Source of the DNA: Iris pallida
Lineage: Eukaryota > Streptophyta > Magnoliopsida > Asparagales > Iridaceae
Reading direction: 5' to 3'
NCBI GenBank assembly: GCA_029216955.1
Contig: JANAVB010005597.1
Span: forward strand, 47,966,703-48,030,702
Length of the DNA stretch: 64,000 nucleotides
In this document: one piece after another, positions 56,801 to 64,000 of the stretch
Position numbering within the stretch: the first letter of the stretch is position 1
Layout of the letters: every line of letters begins with the position of its first letter
Translations under genes and position numbers: made by a program
Notes under the pieces: model-generated
What the model saw: the letters and a program-made list of their open reading frames with translations, nothing else
The model's database searches: none
Told to the model about the DNA's origin: nothing

Positions 56801-56816
56801 AGGCATTAACAGTCAA
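50850..56816 (-). CDS. Tat Pol polyprotein (protease, RT, two RNase H domains, integrase)
   Basis: The 1988-codon frame begins with a CX2HX4HX4C finger (66-79), then an aspartic protease with DPGSS (D364). Residues 518-597 hold repeated basic segments of the type LKIRLKGKPPQ, and 743-794 resemble a G-patch. Reverse transcriptase has FMDGYSGYNQI (1039-1049) and YVDD (1103-1106). The first RNase H (~1247-1365) lacks the usual TDAS aspartate. A second RNase H follows (D1402, E1445, D1469, D1519), a hallmark of Tat elements. Integrase has D1706, D1767 and E1803; its zinc finger has Tyr1643 where the second His is expected. There is no chromodomain. No ATG precedes the frame; it is fused in phase to gag apart from two stops. 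Confidence 0.9.
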   Translation of the reverse strand: MTVNASKGASAPTQKPPLAPRPKEVYSFNDDDTLQLFEILKQGDKIKLPDPKRPDEVGKVDNPRYCHYHRFVGHPTKDCYVLKNYIQRMINADVISVDYEEKTVSANVVLLQFGTLPPTTTQDGVVPIPKATMEVVNLPPTCDNVSGLTPLTTSRGEVLWVHPDLVSEVTQSEVRPTSKSKGRKIKSCRTVSSSTEEALPVQTRAQQNSQSGEAAAEVVPPSTIPEEGPSKPSAANKQKQVEARFDRPLRKENASGLSKPHNFDILAQLASTPARLSLFELLRLSKDSREALCEALKDAESFLSQVKQPEDLPTTCAHCHCADEVIPNITFTQQDMLLKHHRHNRPLYYTGYIGSVKVSRIQIDPGSSLSIISKALLSKLGIPMYRLAPSNTTISGFNASKSEPLGKIRLKCHIGSLKTEVTCYVVDAEVNYNILLGRPWLHEYMVVPSTLHQCMKYVSTNGVIRTEFADIDPFKGIEAYFTDFDLYKPIDEEEANDADDEAETATEPDMEPETTPDAPLKIRLKGKPPQKVPPMSIKLSGKVPAREAPLKIRLKGKPPQTSAPLVTKLQGKAPLTGGAAEAPLKVRLKGKPSQTSKVSEKAHITLSDPGIKAVVDSPSPPPVLTDEELGEYISADVEVPSFDNIIPRDKISYFINNRVSFHYSCLPHWNAMYTLDNALRSLQTQITTVHHNRVVPSQGVFIVPPRSRDEGTIISGKVERHQDLPSIEPKPDTGRVQVYRYTDMAKHIIQKMGYDLKSNKGLNYGKGRHLPVRLSMPNGKPQDYYNRTRRGLGYVTPPSTPESSDAEDVEHSHSSEASTWDSDTSIGSVFRKVLSANMTSAQLQKDEGEDQAPEPFEEEPWAQRLGEQWESRFELREPSTEDEVEQIDLGDRSSSKPIFISKSLEGEDRESLIQLAKEYIDVFAWSYEDMPGLDPQIAMHRLNILPDAKPIKQQQRRFRPDIMNAIDQEVDKLLTSGFIRKEQHPDWVANVVPVTKKNGKIRVCIDFRDLNSACPKDEFPLPITDVMIDNTCGFERMSFMDGYSGYNQIKMFSDNAKHTSFRTPKGVFCYTVMPFGLKNAGATYQRAMSTIFRQHLRKTVECYVDDIAVKSRLKEDHLQDLKTVFDLMRAHQLKMNPAKSFLGVSSGKFLGFVITAKGIHVDPEKTKAILNMDPPKNLRELRGLQGRLAYIRRFIANLSGRCQPFTQLMKKGVSYVWTEECQKAFDDIKAYLTSPPVLVAPVAGKPFLLYVRAMDHSLGALLAQNSDTGFEQAIYYLSRILIGAEHRYNPVEKECLALVFAIQKTRHYVSGQTIHVISRVNPLRVLMTKPGSLNSRLATWPILLTPYNMVFVPQKAVKGQALADFLAAHPIPESSKLYEDIPDEVPESNVTEGSSVWRMFFDGASRTGPKGQIIAGVGVVLVSPDQLVIQRAYSLSKQCSNNVAEYNALVMGLQLAQQLGVDHLEAYGDSKLVVNQVRRQYEVRHEDLIPYHEVALNIISTFTGFFIEHVPRLQNLEADALAGLAASLAAPLGTQHYVTVTGRDLICPRNNICLQVAHAMPINTGVNVRDWRFPFIDFAVYGILPEDPKEAVSVRRRSLRFYYDTATKTLYRHSLDGLLLRCLSNEEAAEALQEAHDGTCGSYQPGPKLQDRLRRMGYYWPTMAADAVEYAKKCHACQLHVDFIHTPSEPLHPTVASWPFEAWGMDIVGPITPPSSRGHRFILAITDYFSKWAEAVPLAEVKSSRVVSFIKYHVIYRFGVPRRIIHDNGPQFISHIFSRFCDKNRIQNVASTAYNPAANGLAEAFNKTIVRLLKKVVSSNKRDWDEKLGECLWAYRTTVRTPTGNTPFSLVYGSEAVLPLEIQIPSLRVAITNKLTEEDNQRRRLRELEALDKKRLLAQQRIELYQARISQAFNKKVKQRTFQVGDLVLAVRRPMVLTHKTPGKFEPKWEGPFIIETVYSNGAYRLAKPNGDLFMMPINGKFLKKYYS

Positions 56817-56837
56817 TGCCTATTTCTCCTTTGCTTC

Positions 56838-57959
56838 TCATCCGGAGCTGTTAGCTGCGGACTTTTTCCCCTTATCGTCAAAGGCGGGGAAGCTGACACC
56901 CAGAAGACGTGCATTGGCCGCCTTCTTTTCTGCAGCTTCAGCTTCGATGATCAGGGAGCTCCAGTCAGGAGGGGGAGTAGAGTTGAGCCAGAGCTTCACT
57001 GCAGGCAACATGTTCATGCTGTAAGCGGAGAGGAGCGCATGTTCTGGCATGCCTGGAGGTAGCCTGAAGCAGGCCTGTCGGAAGCGTTCGATGAACACCC
57101 GAACCGTTTCCTTTTTCTTCTGGCGTATCTCTATGAGAGACGCCATCGTCATGTCTTTCCCGCCGTCATAGAAGCGGTCGAGGAAGAGGCGCGTCAGGTC
57201 GTCGAAGGACGATATGGAATTATCGGGGAGACTGCAGTACCAGTCATACGCCACCCCTTTCAGGGCCCCGACAAAGATACTGGTGAGGAGCGCGTCCTCC
57301 TTTGGAAGATGCCCTGTCTGTGACTGGAAGTACGTCAGGTACCATCGCGGAGAGTCCTTCCCGTCGTATGGGGTAAGTGTTTGTGGTTTATACTTTGGGG
57401 GATAAACCACCTTGTTCCACTCGAGGGGATAAGGCTGGGGAATGCCGATCTTCTGGCGTTCCTCTTGCCTGTTCTTGGACTCGAAGCGCTCCCGCAGGTC
57501 TTTGATCATTTCGACCACATCCTCCGTAGAGCTAGGAGTCGGGAAAGGAGGTACCATCTGGATTGGAGCGTTTGAGGGCTCCGAGGTCCGAGGTGCTTCT
57601 GTATCCGAGGGCGCCCGTTGGAGGTGCACACTCGACTCCCCATTAATTCCTGGGTCAGGACCAGTTGAAGGTGTCCTGATCAAGGCCGACCGCATCTCAA
57701 ACACTGCTTGAGTCAGTGCTTGCATAGAGGCAGAGAGGGTTTTGAGTCCTCCCTCTAATGAGTCTATGCGCTGGACTATGTCCTGTGACGGCGCATCAGA
57801 CTCGACATCATCCCCAGCCATGTATACTGTCCTGACACGGCCAGGAGTGGATGGATGGGTTGAGGCTTCACTTTCGGCCTCACTCTCATGCTGGGGAGTT
57901 ACTTCTCCTGGTGTTTGGCCACCCCCAGCCACATTCTGGAGTTCATCTTCAATAGGCAC
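56838..57959 (-). CDS. Tat Gag
   Basis: The open stretch of 373 codons has no ATG at its start; its first listed codon is GTG just after an in-frame TAA, so it probably belonged to a longer reading frame. Residues ~215-335 form the retrotransposon gag domain (KDSPRWYLTYFQSQTGHLP ... RLFLDRFYDGG ... ETVRVFIERFRQACFRLPPG), the capsid-forming part. It ends with TGA at 56838-56840. A second stop, TAG, follows at 56820-56822, and then the Pol frame continues in the same phase. Gag would package element RNA in virus-like particles in the cytoplasm. Confidence 0.85.
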   Translation of the reverse strand: MPIEDELQNVAGGGQTPGEVTPQHESEAESEASTHPSTPGRVRTVYMAGDDVESDAPSQDIVQRIDSLEGGLKTLSASMQALTQAVFEMRSALIRTPSTGPDPGINGESSVHLQRAPSDTEAPRTSEPSNAPIQMVPPFPTPSSTEDVVEMIKDLRERFESKNRQEERQKIGIPQPYPLEWNKVVYPPKYKPQTLTPYDGKDSPRWYLTYFQSQTGHLPKEDALLTSIFVGALKGVAYDWYCSLPDNSISSFDDLTRLFLDRFYDGGKDMTMASLIEIRQKKKETVRVFIERFRQACFRLPPGMPEHALLSAYSMNMLPAVKLWLNSTPPPDWSSLIIEAEAAEKKAANARLLGVSFPAFDDKGKKSAANSSG

Positions 57960-58046
57960 ATCTGCAAGGGTCTGATTGCCCTCAGCTCCGTCTTAAAGGA
58001 CCTCTTCGTTTCCAGAACTACCCCCGGCGGTGTCCTGGAAGACCTC

Positions 58047-59477
58047 CTAATTTTGAGGGGCTTCAGGGAGACTAGCCTCGCCTTGATGATGAAGATCCGT
58101 CGCAGGTGTGCTTTGGACATCTTCGTCTTCGGAAGGAGGCTCGACAAGGATCTGGCTACCCCCAGCTTCCTCCAAGAACTTCTTCCTCGACCGAGTGCCT
58201 TCAAACACTCCAGAGATCGAAACAGCTGCCTTGGTTTTCCTCGGCTGGCTTTTGGATGAGGACGAGGAATTGGCAGTCGGCTTCCGGATTGACGAGGAGT
58301 TGGAGATCACGTTGCATGAAGCAACCTTTGGTTCCTCTTCTGTTGGCACCTTCGTCCCAAGGCGACGTCGGAGAGGTGTCGATGATTGCAGCCGTTGGAA
58401 GACCGACTGTCTTGGTAGAACTGTCGCCTTGCAACAGCAGTTGATGGTGACCACCGCACAAGTATACCCCGTGAGAGGCGTATCGTGCTTGTTGGTCGAC
58501 TCTCCTGACCGGCGCTTGTGAGTGATCATGTTGCGCAGGTCATTGGAGGAGAGTGGTGCCTTCACACCCCCTTCAGACATATGGCAAGGCCAAACGCCGG
58601 GGTGGTCAGGTGAGTGCTGCGCCCCCTGATCTAATACCAAGCAGGCATCACGATCAGTAGTGGGGGAACCACAACATTTGAAGTGACTTGAACGAACCTC
58701 AAACGCACAACCAGAGGAGGCGCGGGAGTTCAAGACCACCGAGTTTGCCTTACTCGACTTGGTTGTGCACGCAGTAGATGCGTCCAAGCGAGATGAGGAC
58801 TTTGAAGGTAGACTCGTTGTTGGTACAGGAGCACCTGAGTCAACCTTGTACAACTTGCCATCGGCAGCGCACGTGATTGTAAGCGCGTGCCTCTGGCCTG
58901 CTGCTGGCATAGCACTTTTATGGCGCATGGCCCGTGCCGTCTTGGATTTCTTTATACTAGCCCGCTGGGGCGTATAGTACTCAGCATCCAACTTCTCCTC
59001 GCCATTACAGCGAGTGAGTTTGTCAAAGACAGAGGCTTTTTGTGGCGCATCAGAGGTGATGCACGGGGCATTGGCTGTACCCCTGCTCCATCGACGCATC
59101 TTCCTCGCCTGAGAGGGAGATAGCTGGGGAACGTGGTCGGCCGCACGCTTCCCCAAGAGATGCGCCGCATCGACGGGCGCACCTTGGTTGCTGAGAACGT
59201 CAGCAGGAAGGGAAGGCTGGATTGCTGCATCCTCTTCAGTGGTGGTGCCCGAGGCGTCGACCTTGCGCACCCAGGCCGTACGGATCTTCTTCGGCTTTGG
59301 CAGCCGCTTCGAAGGACTCGCACTTCCTTCAGAAATGAACTCCTCGTACGCCTGTTGATTGAGGCGCACGACCAGCGTCTTGTGGGAGGAGCCCACCTTC
59401 ACGTCGTCGGCCTGTGACACGACTTTCTCGGAAGAGAAGAAAGAAGTCCCCAGCAGAGTCGCCAGCTTGTTTGCCAT
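58047..59477 (-). CDS. Tat ORF1, extra protein upstream of gag (unknown function)
   Basis: The 476-aa ORF starts with ATG at 59477-59475, ten bases before the LTR end, and runs through the primer-binding site into the internal region. The protein is hydrophilic and rich in Ser, Lys and Arg. Basic stretches include KRLPKPKKIR near residue 60 and KSQPRKTKAA near 420. A cysteine-containing patch (FEVRSSHFKCCG) is near residue 260. I recognise no domain. Extra ORFs before gag are known in Tat/Ogre elements, without agreed function. It is in the same frame as gag and pol, separated from gag by TAG (58047-58049) and TAA (57993-57995). Residues ~148-368 have a degenerate counterpart in both LTRs. 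Confidence 0.75.
   Translation of the reverse strand: MANKLATLLGTSFFSSEKVVSQADDVKVGSSHKTLVVRLNQQAYEEFISEGSASPSKRLPKPKKIRTAWVRKVDASGTTTEEDAAIQPSLPADVLSNQGAPVDAAHLLGKRAADHVPQLSPSQARKMRRWSRGTANAPCITSDAPQKASVFDKLTRCNGEEKLDAEYYTPQRASIKKSKTARAMRHKSAMPAAGQRHALTITCAADGKLYKVDSGAPVPTTSLPSKSSSRLDASTACTTKSSKANSVVLNSRASSGCAFEVRSSHFKCCGSPTTDRDACLVLDQGAQHSPDHPGVWPCHMSEGGVKAPLSSNDLRNMITHKRRSGESTNKHDTPLTGYTCAVVTINCCCKATVLPRQSVFQRLQSSTPLRRRLGTKVPTEEEPKVASCNVISNSSSIRKPTANSSSSSKSQPRKTKAAVSISGVFEGTRSRKKFLEEAGGSQILVEPPSEDEDVQSTPATDLHHQGEASLPEAPQN
59447..59464 (-). other. Primer-binding site of the Tat element
   Basis: The sense-strand sequence TGGCGACTCTGCTGGGGA lies 3 nt after the LTR end and is of the type known in Tat/Ogre elements, thought to pair with tRNA-Arg. 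It falls inside ORF1 codons 5-11, since the ORF1 ATG is in the LTR. Confidence 0.75.
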
Positions 59478-61901
59478 TAAAATTGTTTGATTGAAAACTT
59501 TAATACAAACAGAACAGTGTTACAATGTAGGTCTTAGATGTAGTCCTAGGAGTACACTTTTGTTTAAGCTGGGTCCTTAGTGCCAATAGAGCGAGTGGTA
59601 ATGCGTTGACTTCGTTGACGGACTGACGACGGTTATCGGTTCTCTGAAGGTGTGGATTGCTCTGGGTGCTGGAGCTTGCTGAGAGGAGGAAGACGTTGAG
59701 TGTCTGTATCTGCCTCTCTGATGATTCCTTGTATGTTCGTTGTAGATTCTGTCTGTGTGTGTGTAAGAATGGGATGATTCCTCCATTTATAGCTGGGCAG
59801 GTTGGCTGCCCATGCACGCATATGTAGGATACGCCGGTGCATAGGGACGCCACGTGGAGATTGCTGATGGAGGCGCATGGACGATGCATCCTACTCGCGA
59901 GGTTGAATTCTTCATACTGCTGTTGTGAGCCGGCACGTAGCAGAGGAGAAGATCTTTCTGTTGCTGAGATCTTGGATGAGTTGAGTCAAAGGACACGTGT
60001 CGTCGACCCATGGCTCGGAGATCTCTGATTTGGTGGGGGGATGATTTGGTGGAATGCGCCTTGGATTGGGCGCATGATAAGATTTTGGCTCGTGACCTTT
60101 AGGAGTCACGAGCCGTTCTGGGCGCATGGCTTTTGAGGCGCATGCAAGCGACTTTCCTTCTGTCTTTCGGGATCAGAGATCAGTCTGGGGCGCATGGCTT
60201 TTGAGGCGCATGCAAAGCTTCAACTGGAGACTTTTCTTCTGTCTTTAGGGAATAGTGAATGGTCTGAGGCGCATGGCTTTTGAGGCGCATACAGGTTTGG
60301 ACGCATGGCCGCGGAGGCGCATGCGGGTGGTCGAGTGGCCACGTGGCAGTAGCCGTCGGAGGGAAGTAATGATGATGCTGACGTTGGCGATGCTTCGTCT
60401 TCTGAAAAAGCTGCCGACTGTTCAGACTTTGGGAGGCGTGCTGCCAACTCTGTCAGTTCAGTATTTAATGTTGGTGACACTCGATGGACAGCTGAGTGGG
60501 CGCGTCGGTTGACGTTCCACTAGGCGTATGGGGACGCATGGGGGCGCATCCCCTGTGATGCGGTTGGTGCTGAAAGGTGCGTCTGTGTGATGCGCTTAAC
60601 GTTGAGGGGCGCATCTATGTGATGCGCGATCTGGCCGGCACATCTGCTTCGTGATACGTCTTCATTGATCCGGCTATCGAGTTCTTCGGGGCTTTGATTG
60701 CTCTCCGACTTAGCTGAATTCGAAGGGGGATTCATTCATCATAAATACAAGTTCATTGCACTGACATCGGGAAGGTTGCTACTTGGTGCATGGGTTTGAT
60801 TTGCCCTGGCCTATGAATAGCAACAGTTTGAGAGAGTTTTGTTGTCTCTCCCTCGACTTCTCGACGAAGATGGATTCGACTGATCCTCCTCCTTAGCAAG
60901 ATGTTGTACTGTGGATGATGGTTCTCCTTGTTCGAAGAAGCTTTGACGGTGAACTCCTTCAGAAGATAAGAGCCCCAGGCTGGTAGATGCGCCTGTGCGT
61001 TGACGAGGAAGTGATTCACTCTGACAGGGCGGAGTGATGCGCTGGGAGACAGGTACAACAGGTTGCAACTGTTGGAACACAGACTGCCTTGGTGGTGGAG
61101 CCACTGTCTTGCGGTAGCAGCAGTTGATGGCGACCGTAGCATAAGTGTGCCCTCTGAGGGGCGCATTATGCTTGTTGGTCGGCTCTCCTGATCGGTGCTT
61201 GTGAGTGATCACGTTGCACAGATCGTTGGAGGAGAGTGCCACCTTCGTACCCCCTTCAGGCGCATGGCAAGGCCAAGCGCCGGGGTGGTTAAATGAGTGC
61301 TGCGCCCCTGATTTAATACCAAACAGGCATCCCGATCAGTAGTGGAGGAACCACAGCATTTGAAGTAACTTGAACGGACCTCAAATGCACAACCAGAGGA
61401 GGCGCGGGAGTTCAAGACCACTGGATTTGCCTTACTCGACTTGATTGTGCACGCAGTAGATGCGCCCAAGTGAGACAAGGACTTTGAAGGTCGGCTCGTT
61501 CTCGGCGCCGCAGCACTCGAGTCGACCTTGTACAACTTACCATCAGCAGCGTGCATGATTGTGAGCGCATGCTTCTGGCTTGCTGCTGGCATAGCACGTT
61601 TGAGACGCATGGCCCGCGCTGCCTTGGACTTCTTCGTACCAGGCCGTGGGGCGCATAGTACTCAGATTCTAAATTATCCTCGCCATGACAGCGAGTGAAG
61701 AACTTGCAGCCAACCCAGAAGAATACTGCAACTTTTATGGCTCGAACGGGCTCCCTGGATAATGGGCTCCCTTTTCTTTTTTTTGGTGCCCCCTTCAAAG
61801 GAGGCAAGAGGGCTCTATATATAGAGTGGAATGAGAGCTCTCTTCTTCTCCTTTCTGATGTGGGATTAAAAGCAAGTTCCCTTCTTTTTCATGCTTCTAC
61901 A
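59468..61901 (-). repeat. Tat 5' LTR
   Basis: The 2434-bp LTR reads TGTAGAAGC...GGCAAACA in the sense direction. Four copies of GCGCATGGCTTTTGAGGCG or a derivative lie at about 60118-60330 (equivalents at about 40057-40260 in the other LTR). A region at about 61045-61705 is a degenerate copy of internal ORF1. Several short minus-strand ORFs are fragments of that copy and are broken at the same places in both LTRs. Confidence 0.92.
59785..59791 (-). promoter_or_regulatory. Candidate Tat LTR TATA box
   Basis: On the minus strand the sequence is AGCTATAAATGGAGGAAT. It would place the transcript start about 290 bp before the LTR end. A second candidate, the palindrome CTCTATATATAGAG at 61813-61826, is only about 80 bp from the sense start of the LTR and is less likely to mark U3/R. 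Confidence 0.5.
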
Positions 61902-61906
61902 ATACC

Positions 61907-63395
61907 TACAGTAATTGACTAAGGCTAATAAACTAGAATAATTCAGTAGACATGAAGAGATTCCCAGCTACAGGCAATTCCGTTATCTAGGCGCATTAAG
62001 TGGACTTGTAGCCTACCGATGAGCAGGGCACATTTCCATGCACACAGTCACGTGTTGCATTCTCCATAAACGGACATCCGACCTGGATAACCAGATGGTC
62101 TACAGGGCTTATGGCTGTTGGAATAATCTCATTGCATCTTGCTAGTAACTAGGCCTGTGATAACCCTAGTTAGTTAAAAGTATCAAGCCGTACTCTTGAT
62201 TGGCCGTGATTGATTGGATGGAGTTTATCCCAGCTTAGTCTTGTTCCGATCCTGTATAAGATTGTGACATGACATAATTAATTGTGCTTGTCTTAACAAT
62301 AACGATCAGGGGTCCAGTTCTGTTCAGGCGAAGGGTTACAACCCCGGTCCTTGTTTGGTTTAAGGGTTGTAACTGGCTCCCGGAGCAGTTCTGTGTCCTC
62401 TCTTCGTTTATTGTCTTATTGCACCCCAGATCAAGCTCGTCATGTTTTACCTTACTTCAACAGCATGATTAATTATTTATACTGGCCTTAACAATAAAGA
62501 TCAGTGGTCCAGTTCTGTTCAGGCGAAGGGTTACAACCCCGGTCCTTGTTTGGTTTAAGGATTGTAACCTGGCTCCCGGAGCAGTTCTGTGTCCTTTTTT
62601 CGTTTATTGTCTTCACTATACCAATAGTATTTGAGACGGGTTTCTATTCAGGTGAATGGCTGCAACCCCGGTCCTTGTTTGGTTTAAGGGTTGTGACCTG
62701 GCTACTTGAATAGTTTTCTCGTACTCAGTTTACTGTTGTTATCTCTTTTATTATCAGTTCTTTATTTATTATCTTTAATATTCTATTATGAAATGCTGGT
62801 TTTAGTTCCTAAGTGAAGCCTCCTTTATGGCACTTGCTCTTTTTGGGGTCTGACCCAGCTGGTTTTGTATGGCCAGATATCGGAGCAGTCCCAGAGGATC
62901 TACCTAACCTCCAGCCAGATGGTGACCACCAGGTGTAACCCTGGCAACGAGTGGGTTTCTTTTTGTCCTCCCGCTTTATTGTAAAATTATTCTTTTGAGG
63001 CGTTTAGCCGACGAGCACGTGTTAGCTCGATTGCACCTTTACTTATTGTCTGCTTACGGGCTGTAACATGATTGACAGATCCTAAGGTTGATCATGTATG
63101 ACTTAACTCTTGCTAGTCTTGACATTTTGTACGACTAGCTTCATGATCATCCAATATGTAATGTATGGGACGCCTTGCTATTATATATTTGATGCTCTGA
63201 CATCTTGTAACTATTATTGCTCGCTTGAGATTGAGACAATAGGTTTGTTCATGACCATAGGAGACTGTTGGCTTGTAGTTAAACCCTCATGTATCTAGAC
63301 AGCCGTGACCGTATAGCGAGGTGGGTTGCACTTCAATATACGTAGCTGGCTATGTACGCTCCCGCTCTCCAGTATACTGGTTCTGGGGCGTTACA
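61907..63395 (+). repeat. Del-like 5' LTR, right part
   Basis: It continues the LTR from 39402 after the Tat insertion and ends GGGGCGTTACA at 63395. Three copies of a ~100-125-bp unit (CCAGTTCTGTTCAGGCGAAG, ACCCCGGTCCTTGTTTGG, GCTCCCGGAGCAG) lie at about 62291-62417, 62489-62612 and 62622-62725, the third diverged. TGGTTTTAGTGG follows at 63396, a poor match to an initiator-Met tRNA primer site. No coding region. Confidence 0.65.
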
Positions 63396-63588
63396 TGGTT
63401 TTAGTGGTGGCCCATGCAGGTCTTGTGAATCAAGATATGTGAGGGTTTACCGAATAGATGTCTCAATCAGCACTCGTCCTTGATCTCTGCCCCTATCCTC
63501 TTGATCCCTAAAAATCTTGACCTGACAACATGTTTGTATCGTTGATCTGTCCTGGTCCTTCCTTATTGTTTCCTATGTCGTCTTCTTC

Positions 63589-64000
63589 AGCGGCATTGTT
63601 CATGGACCTGCCGATCAGCAAGACGGAGCACCTCCCGTGGACCAGCCGCAACCTGGAGATCAAGCCCAGCATTCAGGAGTAGCCTCCAGAGTCGTGCCTA
63701 CCGGAGGAGAACCACCAATTCAGCCCGTCCAGCTTGCAGAGCCTGATGATGGCACTTTGTTAGGTCTCATCAGGTCCCTATTAGCTTCCCAGGATCGTCG
63801 AGGAGATACCTTGCACCAGGCGGTGGCAGACGCTTTGACCAGAGGAGGTCATCAGGGTAATAGCGCAGCCAACAGCTTCAAGCGCTTGAACCCTCCCTTC
63901 TTCGACGGCAGTGAAGATGCGATCGCTGCAGATGCATGGCTTCAGGATACAGAGGTAATTCTAGAAGCAGCCAGGACTCCAGAGAACGAGAAGGTGGCCG
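63589..64000 (+). CDS. Gypsy Gag, N-terminal part (truncated by the window end)
   Basis: The frame starting in AGCGGCATTGTTCATGG is open to the end of the window. It contains NPPFFDGSEDAIAADAWLQD (about 63886-63945), the opening of the retrotransposon gag domain of Del-type elements, preceded by a Pro/Gln/Gly-rich region. No in-frame ATG was found; an ATG at 63575 is in another frame. The start may therefore lie across a splice (acceptor TTCTTCAG near 63590) or a frameshift. Confidence 0.6.

Larger units (their letters stand above)
39403..61901 (-). mobile_element. Tat-lineage Ty3/Gypsy retrotransposon, interrupted by a CACTA element
   Basis: Two LTRs of about 2.43 kb (39403-41503 plus 49531-49859, and 59468-61901) flank an ORF1-gag-pol region on the minus strand. 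The target duplication atacc is perfect (39398-39402, 61902-61906). The 5' LTR is followed by TGGCGACTCTGCTGGGGA (complement of 59447-59464), a primer-binding site of the Tat/Ogre type. A polypurine tract precedes the 3' LTR. Two RNase H domains, one of them of the additional Tat type, and an extra ORF before gag support the lineage. Without the CACTA insertion the element is about 14.5 kb. Four in-frame stops make it probably defective. Confidence 0.92.
35848..64000 (+). mobile_element. Del-like Ty3/Gypsy element with ~5-kb split 5' LTR, continuing beyond the window
   Basis: The start TGTAACGTCCCGATCC at 35848 and the end GGGGCGTTACA at 63395 are the inverted termini of one LTR. That LTR is interrupted at 39402/61907 by the Tat element (TSD atacc). 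Without the insertion the LTR is about 5.04 kb. Gag-like coding begins downstream near 63589. TGTAAC termini and this gag type fit Del/Tekay chromoviruses, but integrase and chromodomain lie outside the window. The flanking target duplication cannot be tested here. Confidence 0.65.

Overview
The window is nuclear DNA from a flowering plant with a large, transposon-filled genome. The evidence is a spliced leucoanthocyanidin reductase gene of plant type, a GC-rich fragment of a plant pentatricopeptide-repeat (PPR) gene, and most plant transposon classes: Copia, Ty3/Gypsy of Tat and Del type, L1 and RTE LINEs, CACTA, hAT and Tourist elements. The species cannot be named from sequence alone. The high-GC PPR fragment would fit a monocot or an early-diverging angiosperm, but that is weak evidence.

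Layout. 1-353 is the end of an LTR. 2121-9838 is a complete, young Copia element on the minus strand, with TSD gaaat, two nearly identical 1.35-kb LTRs and an uninterrupted 1305-aa polyprotein. 10141-12868 is an RTE-type fragment split by a 5'-truncated L1 (16-bp TSD). 14565-15233 is a truncated PPR gene. 15.7-16.9 kb holds MITE-like sequence. 18258-27975 (minus) is the one likely functional host gene: a five-exon LAR gene encoding 342 aa, with the RFLP, ICCN and THD motifs of LAR enzymes. Its introns carry a hAT MITE, a Tourist MITE and a 1.1-kb element containing seven hairpin-forming repeats. A TATA box, an E-box and MYB-type AC elements lie just upstream of its start.

From 28.7 kb to the end everything is nested transposons. 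A decayed Copia element (29.76-35.85 kb) was invaded by a 3.87-kb solo LTR (TSD gccag). A Del-like Gypsy element begins at 35848 and runs off the window. Its roughly 5-kb 5' LTR was split at TSD atacc by a Tat-lineage Gypsy element (39403-61901, minus strand). The downstream (3') LTR of that Tat element was split at TSD atg by an 8-kb CACTA transposon (41504-49527) carrying two spliced genes.

The most unusual structure is in the Tat element. An extra 476-codon ORF upstream of gag starts inside the last 10 bp of the LTR and reads through the tRNA primer-binding site. ORF1, gag and pol lie in one reading frame over 8.6 kb, separated only by four stop codons, each one C-to-T step from a sense codon. 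The LTR also carries a degenerate copy of about 660 bp of that same extra ORF.
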